Positions 21,000 through 29,703 of a DNA stretch of 34,718 bases are shown in pieces. The notes below the pieces were generated by a model, which was not told the DNA's origin, did not search any database, and was given only the letters and a program-made list of their open reading frames with translations. Position numbers and translations under genes: made by a program. Source of the stretch: a virus; the IMG/VR virus record IMGVR_UViG_3300001391_000020, positions 1 to 34,718 of that record; one strand, written 5' to 3'. Numbering within the stretch: the stretch's first letter is position 1; every line of letters begins with the position of its first letter.

Positions 21000-22720
21000 A
21001 CCAAACTCCTACCGAGTGTTCCTTCGGCAAACATATTAGATATTTCATATATTGCGTCTGATGTTTCTGATATTTCAAACCTACATTCAGTACCACCCGT
21101 AACAATATTGAAAATAAGTGAATCTGCCTTGCGCCCCGTAAATTTACTTTTATTAGACACGAAGATACTATTAATTGCCCAAGACATATAGGAGCCAAAT
21201 TGGTTCCATAATCCCACATATGCAGAAGCATGGTTTAAATCTTTATTCTGTTGATTGTGCTTTTGCGCTATGCATTGAACTTTGAATGTAGTTTTGCCTG
21301 AAATACTAATAAAATTTATGATTAAATATCTAAAAACCTTGTACATAAAAGGATAACCAAAGTCAAAGTTCTTAGTAGTAAACCCACTATACATCGCATT
21401 AGTTCCTGCGAACATCTTGAACAATGATTTGTTACCGAAGGCATGTAATGAATGGTCTGTTATGCTATATGTCTGATAAGTACCCATTATGTTTTGTCCT
21501 ATATCTATGGTATAAAACCTACCCAAATCTATGCAATAAGCTAATATAAAATTAATGGTAGTGTCTGTAACGGGTGATAATCCTTCTACGGGCATTAAAT
21601 AAAAGTTAAGATTATTTATCGTGGTGATTGATGCAGGATAATCGCTTATTGTATAATCTGATAAATCAATTTTATATGAGAATTTCTTACTCTGCGTGCT
21701 TTCGATTGTCCATAGCCCATATTCATTGCGTAAATATATTACATTATTGAAATTGACTACAGAATTAGGATAGAATGTCCCCATATTATTGAACAGGACA
21801 GTCATGTACCAATTGTTAGGATCATTGGATATGGTAGTGCCTGTGAAGGCAACAATAGCATGATCGCCTATCATATAAAGGCTGTCCATATATGGCAATA
21901 TCTTATAGATAGATTGCTTAAGACTTGATATGGCTACAGTGAAAAACCCACCTCCATTCTTAGAGGTAAAATCAATAAAGGAACCTGGCGCACTATAATT
22001 TATTGTTTCGTTTGAGCCTCCAAAAACCCTCCCCTCCCAAACGCCTATTGAAAATCCCTTGATAGTTTCCGCAACATGCATAAAGCCATTGACAAGTGTA
22101 ATAGTAACCCAGTCTACTGTGCCATCAATCGTTACATCGCCTACAATGGTGGAAATAGGGGCAGTACTACCTGTTGTACCTGCTGTGATGCACGTATAAA
22201 CTGTTGTCGTAGAAGTATTACTTATTATATCCCCAACATCATATGCAGTTGCTGCCGTCCATGTCAAGATCGTAGGATTATAGTTTGGTTGATAGGAAAA
22301 TAAGCCGGTATTGTTGTCTATAATCAAAAGCCATTTTGTATTCCATATATTAATATCCACATCGGTGGCTTTGTTAGAGAAAGTACCCGCAGGCGCTATG
22401 GTAGCGTAAACACCATTAGTTACCGTGCCTGCCTCCCCATTTTTTAAAATTAATAGATCAACCATTGCACCATTTATTTCAGTGTTTATCTCTTTAATTA
22501 TATCGGCAGGCAAACCAGATACAATTACTTCATAACCTGTTATTTTCCGTATAAGATTGGCTGACAGAGGTAAGAGGTTGACAATACTGACCATGTCATT
22601 GTCTTGGATTTGGTTAGGCGGTTCTGTGGTGTTGAGACCAGCTATCCCATCAATAGTAAGCGTAAACTTTTTAAAAGGATCTCGGGAGGCCAGATGAAGG
22701 TTCGATTGTTCCTTTTGCAT
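20996..22720 (-). CDS. Tail nozzle / tubular protein B-like, with an inserted wall-binding-type motif
   Basis: 574 residues. The N-terminus has the typical opening of podovirus tail nozzle proteins: FTLTIDGIAGLNTTEPPNQI, then DNDMVSIVNLLPLSANLIRK. The rest is beta-rich, consistent with a beta-propeller. At about 152-210 there is a segment LTWTAATAYDVGDIIS... VYTCITAGTTGSTAP, resembling the repeat found in many tail and carbohydrate-binding proteins (AW.AsTAY.vGdvv). So an accessory sugar-binding module seems to be inserted. It forms the distal tail tube through which DNA exits. GAGG lies before the ATG. Confidence 0.78.
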   Translation of the reverse strand: MQKEQSNLHLASRDPFKKFTLTIDGIAGLNTTEPPNQIQDNDMVSIVNLLPLSANLIRKITGYEVIVSGLPADIIKEINTEINGAMVDLLILKNGEAGTVTNGVYATIAPAGTFSNKATDVDINIWNTKWLLIIDNNTGLFSYQPNYNPTILTWTAATAYDVGDIISNTSTTTVYTCITAGTTGSTAPISTIVGDVTIDGTVDWVTITLVNGFMHVAETIKGFSIGVWEGRVFGGSNETINYSAPGSFIDFTSKNGGGFFTVAISSLKQSIYKILPYMDSLYMIGDHAIVAFTGTTISNDPNNWYMTVLFNNMGTFYPNSVVNFNNVIYLRNEYGLWTIESTQSKKFSYKIDLSDYTISDYPASITTINNLNFYLMPVEGLSPVTDTTINFILAYCIDLGRFYTIDIGQNIMGTYQTYSITDHSLHAFGNKSLFKMFAGTNAMYSGFTTKNFDFGYPFMYKVFRYLIINFISISGKTTFKVQCIAQKHNQQNKDLNHASAYVGLWNQFGSYMSWAINSIFVSNKSKFTGRKADSLIFNIVTGGTECRFEISETSDAIYEISNMFAEGTLGRSLV

Positions 22721-22723
22721 TTT

Positions 22724-23308
22724 TTACCTCGCTAATATATTTTTGGGTATAGTTGATAGCCTCACTGAATAAAGTTGTCTAAAATATTGAGATAGTGATT
22801 GATTTTGATCCAATATAGCGGTATATGATGTTGCTAATAAAATAATAGGATCATAAAAAATAGGATTAATTATTTCAACATCTGTACCTAAAACAAGATC
22901 AGCAGGAATATATGCAACTTTCCATTCGCTCTTGAAAGGGCTTGATGGTATAGGATAATAATTAATTTGTTGATTCATCAAAAAGTACTGCTCCGGATAG
23001 CCATTATAATTAGTAAAATCATAGCTATCAGAAACAATCCTTTCTAAGGCTATCCTTAAATTACCTTGGACAATTCTTACATCGTAAACCGCATTTACCC
23101 CATTTGTACCTATGGTATTGGCAATGGCGGTATCATACGCACCTTGCCCAGTTGTTAGGGTAAAAGCATAAGTCCCAAGCAATGCTGATAGTGAGCTACT
23201 AACCTCACGCCTTGCCATATTAACGGCATTATATACCAAAGCAGGGGTGAGGTTCGCAGCGGCTAAAATATTGCTTATTATTGCGTTGTAATATTGTTCA
23301 AGGGTCAC
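22724..23308 (-). CDS. Head-tail connector / tail tubular protein A-like
   Basis: 194 residues, GTG start at 23308 overlapping the upstream stop (GTGA). Size, helical N-terminus (AAANLTPALVYNAVNMARREVSSSL) and position between the capsid gene and the nozzle gene match gp11/gatekeeper adaptors that sit under the portal. The later part is strand-rich (WKVAYIPADLVLGTDVEII) with a Tyr-rich loop (YPEQYFLMNQQINYYPIP). Assignment by position and size; moderate certainty. Confidence 0.72.
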   Translation of the reverse strand: MTLEQYYNAIISNILAAANLTPALVYNAVNMARREVSSSLSALLGTYAFTLTTGQGAYDTAIANTIGTNGVNAVYDVRIVQGNLRIALERIVSDSYDFTNYNGYPEQYFLMNQQINYYPIPSSPFKSEWKVAYIPADLVLGTDVEIINPIFYDPIILLATSYTAILDQNQSLSQYFRQLYSVRLSTIPKNILAR

Positions 23309-23607
23309 TTAATTTCCTTGTTTTTATTTCTATTGATACTCTCAGCAGGTTCAAGTTCTTTTTTGAATCTGCCAACCTTGAATTGAGATATAAATAATTT
23401 CATATCATCAATGGACATTTGAGATTTTCCATGTCTGCGTACACAAACTTGCAATGCATCATATAAATTTTGTTCGCTTTTAGCATTATAGTCATAGAGA
23501 AAATAAGCTCTACCTGCATCATCGGGAATTTCAGTAATACCTTTCCCAACCTTATATGTTACATTGCCGTACGTAATTTCAAATTCTATCGGTGAGTCGA
23601 CCCACAT
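23305..23607 (-). CDS. 100-residue structural-cluster protein
   Basis: Begins MWVDSPIEFEITYGNVTY (strand-rich), then helices and a basic tail ending NKNKEIK. RBS AAGGAGG. Lies between the major capsid gene and the connector, so a head completion or small connector protein is plausible. No recognised family. Confidence 0.65.
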   Translation of the reverse strand: MWVDSPIEFEITYGNVTYKVGKGITEIPDDAGRAYFLYDYNAKSEQNLYDALQVCVRRHGKSQMSIDDMKLFISQFKVGRFKKELEPAESINRNKNKEIK

Positions 23608-23617
23608 TTTTGCCTCC

Positions 23618-24649
23618 TTAGGCTAAAGCTATGCTTGGAGCTGAGTTAAGTTTAAAATGAGAAGAAGGCAAGTCACTCCACAACTGCCCTGACATAGTTA
23701 AAACCTGAACAAAACCCAAAACACCAGTTGGCGTTAAGCTTTCAGGTTCCGTCATTTTGAAATGAAAATCAGGATTAACACTGAATTTTAAATGATCTGA
23801 ATTCAGAAAATACATTGTATCACCTGTTATATTGGGATCTACTACTATAGGAACTCCACCTATGCCTACTGATTGAACTTCCCATGTCCTATCTTTTACC
23901 ATGCCTTTTATATCGCTTACAACCATTCTTTCATTGTTAGTGAAGGAGGTTGCTAACGCCTGAAAAACTGCATAGGAGCATAAGCCTAAATTAGGCAAAC
24001 CACCCGCATGGCTATTCAAATAACTCTGAATATAGTATTGAACCTGCGCCCACGCAGCACCTGTCTGAGTGTTAGTGTAAACGGCTGCATTCCATTTAGG
24101 TTCAAGACTCCTTGAAATGTTGCCATAGTTAGGGGAAACAGTGCCATCATCAACCATGTCTTGTATTCCATTCATGGCTAATGTGTTTGTTCCTGCCGAA
24201 CCAAGCAATGCACTCGACAAAAATTCGATGTTAGACTTGTACGCATCATTTAACCTTGCTGAGATATTATCAATAATAGTTTTCTCAGCGCCTGAACCCT
24301 GTGTTAAGGATAATTCAGGTTGCGTATAGCCCACGGCAGTGGCCACAAGAGATTGGTTCCACATTGCAGATATGATAGGATTTTTCGTAACAGGTGAAGA
24401 AAAATTACCTGAAAAATCCGTGTACTCAGGAACCTGTCCGTACGTTTCCGTTAATACAGGCTGTGTTATAGGCGAAAAACCGCCTGCCCTTTCATCGGTT
24501 GCCTCATCTAAAATGAATTTCAAAAATGGTGTTGCTTTGCGTAAATTCTGCACAACTAGGGTATCACTTACATTTCTTTGTGTTATCTCTATAAATGATT
24601 TAGCCCCTTGTGCATCGGTGGGATAATACCCCGTTCCAACTAAAGCCAT
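23618..24649 (-). CDS. Major capsid protein
   Basis: 343 residues, preceded by AGGAGG. Position after scaffold and decoration candidates and before the connector, its size, and its composition fit a HK97-fold coat protein. Visible features: N-terminal helical arm (SFIEITQRNVSDTLVV), an extended loop region (AGGFSPITQPVLTETYGQVPEY), a spine-like helix (EKTIIDNISARLNDAYKSNIEF), and strand-rich C-terminal domains (VQSVGIGGVPIVVDPNITG; FHFKMTEPESLTPTG). Hundreds of copies would form the head shell. It is the most capsid-like protein in the cluster, though I have not aligned it. Confidence 0.82.
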   Translation of the reverse strand: MALVGTGYYPTDAQGAKSFIEITQRNVSDTLVVQNLRKATPFLKFILDEATDERAGGFSPITQPVLTETYGQVPEYTDFSGNFSSPVTKNPIISAMWNQSLVATAVGYTQPELSLTQGSGAEKTIIDNISARLNDAYKSNIEFLSSALLGSAGTNTLAMNGIQDMVDDGTVSPNYGNISRSLEPKWNAAVYTNTQTGAAWAQVQYYIQSYLNSHAGGLPNLGLCSYAVFQALATSFTNNERMVVSDIKGMVKDRTWEVQSVGIGGVPIVVDPNITGDTMYFLNSDHLKFSVNPDFHFKMTEPESLTPTGVLGFVQVLTMSGQLWSDLPSSHFKLNSAPSIALA

Positions 24650-24661
24650 ATTTACCTCCGT

Positions 24662-24943
24662 TTATTTTAATCCTATTAAAGTCATGGTTATAATAGCCGC
24701 ACTACTATTATAAACCTGAAAATTTATACCGTCTGAAAATATTAACATTCCCGAGGCAGATGGTGCAATACCTACCCAAGTAGCTGTACCTGTGGGCGTT
24801 GTGTTAGCTTGTATTTCGCCTGCCGTTATAACATAATACCAACCCTTCGGTATTATAGTTGAACCTGTAATCGGAACATTCAAAGTGGTGGCAGGTTTGA
24901 AAAAATTGGCGTAGGTGTTTACACCTACTGTAATTGGCATCAT
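24662..24943 (-). CDS. Head decoration protein candidate
   Basis: 93 residues, almost entirely beta-strand (TLNVPITGSTIIPKGWYYVIT; WVGIAPSASGMLIFSDGINF), Gly/Thr-rich and with few charges. RBS AAGGAG. Small beta proteins directly upstream of the capsid gene commonly decorate the head shell. Function inferred from position and fold type. Confidence 0.62.
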   Translation of the reverse strand: MMPITVGVNTYANFFKPATTLNVPITGSTIIPKGWYYVITAGEIQANTTPTGTATWVGIAPSASGMLIFSDGINFQVYNSSAAIITMTLIGLK

Positions 24944-24956
24944 AATTTCTCCTTAT

Positions 24957-25481
24957 TTACCGCAATGTACTTCTTATGTCTGTCAGAGCGGCTTGTTTAG
25001 CTTCGTTAATATTTTTAAAACCCCTTTCGCTTATGGGATTAGCATATGAATTCGAAAAATCAATATCCTCTACGGATTTGTTAGTCTTAGCATATAAACT
25101 TATTGCTGCAAGATCATTCTGAATAGAGTTAGCTTCTTTAAAAGCAACAATATCCTTTATGTCATTGCGGGTCAAATTATGTTCTGCAAGTTTATTTTCA
25201 ACAGCACCCTTATTTTTTTCTGCTTCTATTGCAGTCAATTTTTCTTGTAGTGGAGTTACCTGTTCTTTGACCAATTTTCTTGCCATATCCTCACTCGGAT
25301 CGGACAAGTTCAAGCCTAAGCTTAAATTCTGGTTGATATCTCTGAACTTATCTTTAGCTATGGGATCAGACATTATTTTACTGACCACTCCGTTCATTTG
25401 AGCACTTTCGGCATCAAGTGCTTCCACTCTTGCTCTTAAATCATCGTCCATTAAGTCTAATTCTTCGTTGCTAAATTGCAT
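24957..25481 (-). CDS. Scaffolding protein candidate
   Basis: 174 residues, strongly charged and helical, acidic overall (NEELDLMDDDLRARVEALDAE; EQVTPLQEKLTAIEAEKNKG), with no cysteine. Position between portal and capsid genes and this composition are typical of scaffolds that guide prohead assembly and then leave. RBS AGGAGG. No separate head protease is seen, so the scaffold probably exits uncut. Confidence 0.75.
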   Translation of the reverse strand: MQFSNEELDLMDDDLRARVEALDAESAQMNGVVSKIMSDPIAKDKFRDINQNLSLGLNLSDPSEDMARKLVKEQVTPLQEKLTAIEAEKNKGAVENKLAEHNLTRNDIKDIVAFKEANSIQNDLAAISLYAKTNKSVEDIDFSNSYANPISERGFKNINEAKQAALTDIRSTLR

Positions 25482-25493
25482 TTTATCCTCCTG

Positions 25494-26429
25494 TTAATCT
25501 ATTTCATAAGATACTGTTGCTAATGCTCCAGCGTTACCGGCACTTGAGCCTGTTGTATGCGTGAATGTTGCGCTCTGCCCTGTCGTCATCGGTAAATATG
25601 CCGTTGTAAAACCATTTAACCACGTATACCTTGTCGCAATTATCACTAATCCTGGTAATGTTGCCGTAGTCGTGCCTTGAGAAGTAAAGTCCGCATTACC
25701 CCCTACATCTATCCGCAACATTGCTCTCCCATTAGCTGGCGCAGTGATTGACGGCGTAGTGACTGTTAAAGGGGTTGCACCGCCACTTACGGCACCTACG
25801 GGGGCTATATTTTTGATAGGTGCAGATAAATACCAGTGTCCACCGTCGCAAAATATCCTTAAATAATGATTATTTCTCCACGAAGCATAACTGTTCACGC
25901 CAGTTCCATTCGGCAATAGGATATTATCTGTCCCTGCGTCAATGACAAAACTATTTCCGTCAGCATACGAATAGAACAGATAGTTTATTCCTGGTGCCAT
26001 TGGAGGCAACGTTGCAGTAACAGAAGCCCCATTAGTAATATATATTGTGTTACTTGCGCCTGCAGTAAATGAAGCAGTCTTTATTTCTACTGTTCTAACA
26101 TTCTTCGCTAATTGAGAAGCACTAAATCCACCTATAGTAGTTGCAGTAGTTGCAGTAGTTGCAGTAGTTGCAGTCGCTGTGTTTGATACCCATATTGCGC
26201 CATCGTATACGTAAATTTCATTCAAATCTGTTCTTACGCACACTGCTCCCACCTGTGGACTAATAGGAAAAATAGTATCCGTAGTGAACATTGAAGTCAA
26301 AGCTGCAAAATTATCATCTATCATTGACATATTCACTACTGGTACGGAATTACCTGCAGGATCTGGCACAGTGGGTAATGCCGCAGGATCAAGAGCGCTA
26401 AATATAATCGGTACAACAGGGTTACTCAT
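25494..26429 (-). CDS. Tail-fibre or receptor-binding-like protein
   Basis: 311 residues. N-terminus SNPVVPIIFSALDPAALP... and VGAVCVRTDLNEIYVYDGAIW, a strand pair common in fibre proteins. A Thr/Ala run (TATATTATTATTATT) follows from a DNA tandem repeat. The C-terminal part is beta-rich, Gly/Thr-rich and low in charge (GGATPLTVTTPSITAPANG; FTHTTGSSAGNAGALATVSYEID). No intramolecular chaperone peptidase motif is seen. It lies between portal and scaffold, not after the gp16-like gene as in T7. It could instead be a head fibre, given its position among head genes. Confidence 0.62.
   Translation of the reverse strand: MSNPVVPIIFSALDPAALPTVPDPAGNSVPVVNMSMIDDNFAALTSMFTTDTIFPISPQVGAVCVRTDLNEIYVYDGAIWVSNTATATTATTATTATTIGGFSASQLAKNVRTVEIKTASFTAGASNTIYITNGASVTATLPPMAPGINYLFYSYADGNSFVIDAGTDNILLPNGTGVNSYASWRNNHYLRIFCDGGHWYLSAPIKNIAPVGAVSGGATPLTVTTPSITAPANGRAMLRIDVGGNADFTSQGTTTATLPGLVIIATRYTWLNGFTTAYLPMTTGQSATFTHTTGSSAGNAGALATVSYEID
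26137..26172 (-). repeat. Four tandem 9-bp units in the fibre-like gene
   Basis: GTAGTTGCA repeats four times and encodes the Thr-Ala-Thr run. Copy number changes would keep the frame and alter linker length. Confidence 0.9.
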
Positions 26430-26432
26430 GTG

Positions 26433-26564
26433 TTATCCTTTTTTTATTTTAGCCCACTGACTGGCCAATTGATTATTTATCACTTCAGAATCATCTTTAA
26501 CTTTAGCGTAAGTGAAGCCTGGTTTCGGCTTAACATTATTTTGTCCAAATTCTGTATTTTTCAT
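26433..26564 (-). CDS. 43-residue structural-cluster protein
   Basis: ATG at 26564 with AGGAGGATAAA upstream. The product opens MKNTEFGQNNVKPKPGFTYA and ends QWAKIKKG; small, basic and soluble. The strong ribosome site and tight fit between neighbours support it as a real gene. Unknown function. Confidence 0.65.
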   Translation of the reverse strand: MKNTEFGQNNVKPKPGFTYAKVKDDSEVINNQLASQWAKIKKG

Positions 26565-26565
26565 T

Positions 26566-27027
26566 TTATCCTCCTGTTAATGAACTTAACCCTTGTGGTG
26601 CGCCTGTTTGTGGTGCGCCTGTTTGTGGTGGTGCTGTACTCGCTCCTCCTGCCAAATTACTAATTGCACCTGCAACATCTTGAGGTGCTACATTTTGCAT
26701 ATTAGGCGGTAATACTGATACCAATGAAGTGATTAGGGAATTTAAATCCACAGGTTCGCCCTTATCGGATATTTTAGATAGAGCCTTTATGGCAATCAAA
26801 ATTTCCTTACCTTCATCAGTATTGGATCCAAATGCCATTAACAATGCCTCGAGTAATTTCACATTAAGAGACACTATGCCACCTGCCAACTTTTTTATTC
26901 CGCCCGCAGGCATTCCATTTAACATATCTTTAATCCTGCCAGCTATCGGAGCCGTCATATCGGGGCTACCGCCTAATCCTTCTGCTGTTTGACCTTGTGA
27001 TAGCATATCCTTCAAAGTATTTATCAT
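26566..27027 (-). CDS. 153-residue structural-cluster protein with a Gly/Pro tail
   Basis: RBS AAGGAG before the ATG at 27027. Helical, moderately hydrophobic core (GGIKKLAGGIVSLNVKLLEALLMAFG; ILIAIKALSKI) followed by a low-complexity tail containing an exact PQTGA repeat (15-bp DNA repeat near 26597-26630). Directly after the portal gene. It could be a minor head or internal protein. No family recognised. Confidence 0.68.
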   Translation of the reverse strand: MINTLKDMLSQGQTAEGLGGSPDMTAPIAGRIKDMLNGMPAGGIKKLAGGIVSLNVKLLEALLMAFGSNTDEGKEILIAIKALSKISDKGEPVDLNSLITSLVSVLPPNMQNVAPQDVAGAISNLAGGASTAPPQTGAPQTGAPQGLSSLTGG

Positions 27028-27043
27028 TTTACTCTCCTTAAGT

Positions 27044-27088
27044 TTACCTGCGTTTTCCTCTTTCCGTCCTTTCAGGTTCTCTTGCCAT
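27044..27088 (-). CDS. Possible 14-residue peptide after the portal
   Basis: An ATG at 27088 with GGGGGTGAT upstream encodes MAREPERTERGKRR. The ribosome site is good but the frame is tiny; it may only keep ribosomes moving between the portal gene and the next start at 27027. Confidence 0.25.
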   Translation of the reverse strand: MAREPERTERGKRR

Positions 27089-27093
27089 AATTA

Positions 27094-28659
27094 TCACCCC
27101 CCTTGCGGTGCCGTAGATCTCGCCGTTTTTTTAGGTGGTTCCACAGGCTGAGGCGGATTCATTTTTATTTCCTCTTCTTTCTTTAATATAGCTCTTTTGA
27201 TTTGTTCTTTGTATGGTATAGGCAAAACATCTACCAACAATATCGGTGGGATAATACCCTTATCGGATAAATCAAACATAATTTGAATATTTTCGTTGTT
27301 CGAAATAGGACTTGATGTATGGGCGAATATTTCTATCCTATATGGTGCTGAATATTGAGATAGAATAAAAGTTCTATCATTATTGTCTGTTATATACGTT
27401 ACGGTATCATTGGCTTGAAATAATTGCCCAGTGTAAGTAAAGATAGCTTCTAATTGAGCCTCTATAATATGTGCTGTTTTCTTGAGTGGTGCTGCACCAA
27501 ACTGTGCAAGGATACCCGCATACCCCTTGCTTCTAACATTTTTAGCAGAATGCCCCATCATTATTTCATTAACTGAAGTTATTTTTTCAAGCGTTTCAGT
27601 CAAAACATTCAATTCGCTGAATACACTTGGCAAATCTAATCTTGGTAGATATGGTTCCACCTTAGTATTTTGACCCTCTACAATAAAGAGTCCATTAGGT
27701 TTCCTTAATTCCTTTATATCCTTTTGAGCCTCTTCTTTCATAACTTGAGCGCCCTGTAATATCAATGGGGGGTGGATAAGTAATTCACTTGCTCCTTCTA
27801 TCTCATTCATTAATTTATTTTGTTTATTCTGGATATTCCCTATCATTTCTATCAGAGATAAACCCCATATGTTATTAATTACAGGGTATGGGCTAATGGC
27901 AAAAAAGGAATGTCTGCGTACACCCATCGGAGTGTTACGCAATACCTTTCCTGCCGCTATAATGGCTCTGTACCACTGTGTACCTTCAAAGTACCATAGT
28001 TCCCTGACTGGATATACGGGCGCTCCTGCATTGGGTATATGAGAATTACTGGACAGCTTATGGATAGTTCCTAACGTCCCTTTGGTTCCGTATGGTGCGC
28101 CCGATAATTTTATTCCTAAAGTACTTTTAAACTCATCATCTTGCCCTTTGAATAATTTGAGCGCTTGGGGAAATTGATCCTTTAATGCTCTTTCTGTAAA
28201 CATTGTTTCATGGGCAAAAACTTGATATTTATCATCGATAGGCAATCCTTCATATAGAAAACCTATTGACTTAGGATTGATATAGACATATTCAACACTG
28301 TTGTTTTTCCATATTACCTTTACAAAAGATGTGCCATCTTTGAGAGAGTTAAGCACAATCTCAGCCATTTTTACATCTAATCTATTGTCAAAAAAATTAG
28401 CCTTAACTACATCTACTATCTTTGCCAGTATCATAGCATCTTTGTCTTGTAATGGCGCACTGGTTTGGCTATCTAATATTATATTTTCGGGTGAAAATAT
28501 TAAACTATTGACACTGCTAAGTTCACCAAAGACAGTTTTAAAAACATTATTGTCATTATCAGTGTAATACATGCTTTGATAATAGTCGTATTTTGAGCGT
28601 CTCTTATCAACATTAAAAAAACATTGCTTAGTCAGTTTTAATATTTCTTCAGGTTTCAT
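27094..28659 (-). CDS. Portal protein
   Basis: 521 residues, a typical podovirus portal length. The segment NIQNKQNKLMNEIEGASELL, followed by IHPPLILQGAQ and later VNEIMMGHSAKNVRSKGYAG, continuing to a long helix (KKTAHIIEAQLEAIFTYTGQL), is characteristic of portal wing and crown regions. The C-terminus is proline-rich (NPPQPVEPPKKTARS). Twelve copies would form the head vertex where terminase docks. Its ATG overlaps the upstream stop (ATGA). It is the first large gene of the head cluster. Confidence 0.85.
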   Translation of the reverse strand: MKPEEILKLTKQCFFNVDKRRSKYDYYQSMYYTDNDNNVFKTVFGELSSVNSLIFSPENIILDSQTSAPLQDKDAMILAKIVDVVKANFFDNRLDVKMAEIVLNSLKDGTSFVKVIWKNNSVEYVYINPKSIGFLYEGLPIDDKYQVFAHETMFTERALKDQFPQALKLFKGQDDEFKSTLGIKLSGAPYGTKGTLGTIHKLSSNSHIPNAGAPVYPVRELWYFEGTQWYRAIIAAGKVLRNTPMGVRRHSFFAISPYPVINNIWGLSLIEMIGNIQNKQNKLMNEIEGASELLIHPPLILQGAQVMKEEAQKDIKELRKPNGLFIVEGQNTKVEPYLPRLDLPSVFSELNVLTETLEKITSVNEIMMGHSAKNVRSKGYAGILAQFGAAPLKKTAHIIEAQLEAIFTYTGQLFQANDTVTYITDNNDRTFILSQYSAPYRIEIFAHTSSPISNNENIQIMFDLSDKGIIPPILLVDVLPIPYKEQIKRAILKKEEEIKMNPPQPVEPPKKTARSTAPQGG

Positions 28660-28958
28660 TTTTGTGTATAGTTAATATGAGGGACTTCAAAGAAAGCATT
28701 GGTACCTGCATTAGATAGCCCCTGAGGGCATTCTTTTTTATCAATATAATGCGGAACCATATTTTCTTTAATATCCCCTACTTTATTTAGAATTTTATTT
28801 TTGTCTTTCGAGGTGAGTTTCCTGAATTGATGTTCTCTTATTTCGTTGAATGTCTTATTTTGCTGTTCTGTTCGTTGATGTCTTTCTTGCCTTTCACTGA
28901 CAAGTTGATAATTGCTTTCTAATAACCTGTCTATCTTTCTAACCAATTTTTTATCCAT
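28656..28958 (-). CDS. 100-residue charged protein before the portal
   Basis: Very polar and helical (ESNYQLVSERQERHQRTEQQN; HQFRKLTSKDKNKILNK). There is no ribosome site; the ATG at 28958 lies about where transcription from the promoter at 28966-28993 should start, so the mRNA may be leaderless. Unknown function; overlaps the portal start by four bases. Confidence 0.65.
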   Translation of the reverse strand: MDKKLVRKIDRLLESNYQLVSERQERHQRTEQQNKTFNEIREHQFRKLTSKDKNKILNKVGDIKENMVPHYIDKKECPQGLSNAGTNAFFEVPHINYTQK

Positions 28959-28965
28959 ACACCAT

Positions 28966-28993
28966 ATTATACATTAAAATAGTATTATGTAAA
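28966..28993 (-). promoter_or_regulatory. Second late sigma-70 promoter
   Basis: On the minus strand TTTACA (28993-28988), 16 bases, TATAAT (28971-28966). Expected transcription start is near 28959, at the ATG of the 100-residue gene. Would boost portal and structural gene expression. Confidence 0.6.
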
Positions 28994-29003
28994 GAATAAA
29001 AGT

Positions 29004-29645
29004 CTACGTTATGGAAAATCTCTTATCAACCATGTCTATTTTTTCGTGAGTTTTCTTTTTAATATAATCATCTAACTTTTGAGATGCCTCTTCTACTCTA
29101 CTGTTATCAGTATCGGTAAGCCCTCTCAGTTTGAATTTATTCCTACATATATTGCATTGTCCATATATAGCCATAACCTCATGTTCGCAGGGTGGGTTAG
29201 TATTATCAACAATCAATTGCCTAAAAGTATTATCACTTAATCTACCTGCCTCATAAAGCAACCATTGGATCTTTTCAGGTGGCAAGGAGGGTATATAGTC
29301 TTGACTGTTTTTAGCAGTTCTTCTAAAACACATATGGCTAATAGCTCTTGCCTTAGTGAATGATATAGGCGGGATAGTATAATCCTTTAATGTTCTATAT
29401 GCTTTCATACTACTATGCGCTATATAGGGTTCTATGCTTATCCTGGTAATAAACTGACTAAAGGTTTTTATTTCGGGTGAGTAACTGCGGAATAGATTGT
29501 TCTTTTTTAATTCGTAAAGCTCCTTGCCAACTACCATATAATTAAATAGCATATTTTTGAATGCATACTTAATTCTATCGAGGTGTGCTAATACCTCTAT
29601 CCTATCTTTTTTATTTATTTTTACTATCTTATATTTTTTTCCCAT
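29004..29645 (-). CDS. Zinc-ribbon protein, first gene of the late arm
   Basis: 213 residues, basic. A predicted zinc site is PCEHE (Cys153, His155) with QCNICRNKF (Cys164, Cys167), inside an otherwise helical protein. Its N-terminal third (RIKYAFKNMLFNYMVVGKELYELKK) is reminiscent of DUF3102-like phage regulators, though I am not sure. Being first behind the late promoter, it could act on late transcription or packaging. No convincing Shine-Dalgarno lies before the ATG at 29645; a strong hairpin is found there instead. Confidence 0.7.
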   Translation of the reverse strand: MGKKYKIVKINKKDRIEVLAHLDRIKYAFKNMLFNYMVVGKELYELKKNNLFRSYSPEIKTFSQFITRISIEPYIAHSSMKAYRTLKDYTIPPISFTKARAISHMCFRRTAKNSQDYIPSLPPEKIQWLLYEAGRLSDNTFRQLIVDNTNPPCEHEVMAIYGQCNICRNKFKLRGLTDTDNSRVEEASQKLDDYIKKKTHEKIDMVDKRFSIT

Positions 29646-29659
29646 AGTTGTTTACGGAG

Positions 29660-29684
29660 ACGGGTTACCGTTATAGTAACCCGT
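29660..29684 (-). promoter_or_regulatory. Hairpin in the late leader
   Basis: ACGGGTTAC (29660-29668) pairs with GTAACCCGT (29676-29684) around seven bases. It lies between the late promoter and the first late ATG, so it would form in the 5' leader. It may be an operator, a leader stabiliser or a regulator of a start that lacks a ribosome site. Confidence 0.6.
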
Positions 29685-29703
29685 TTGGCAATATGATAAT
29701 ACA

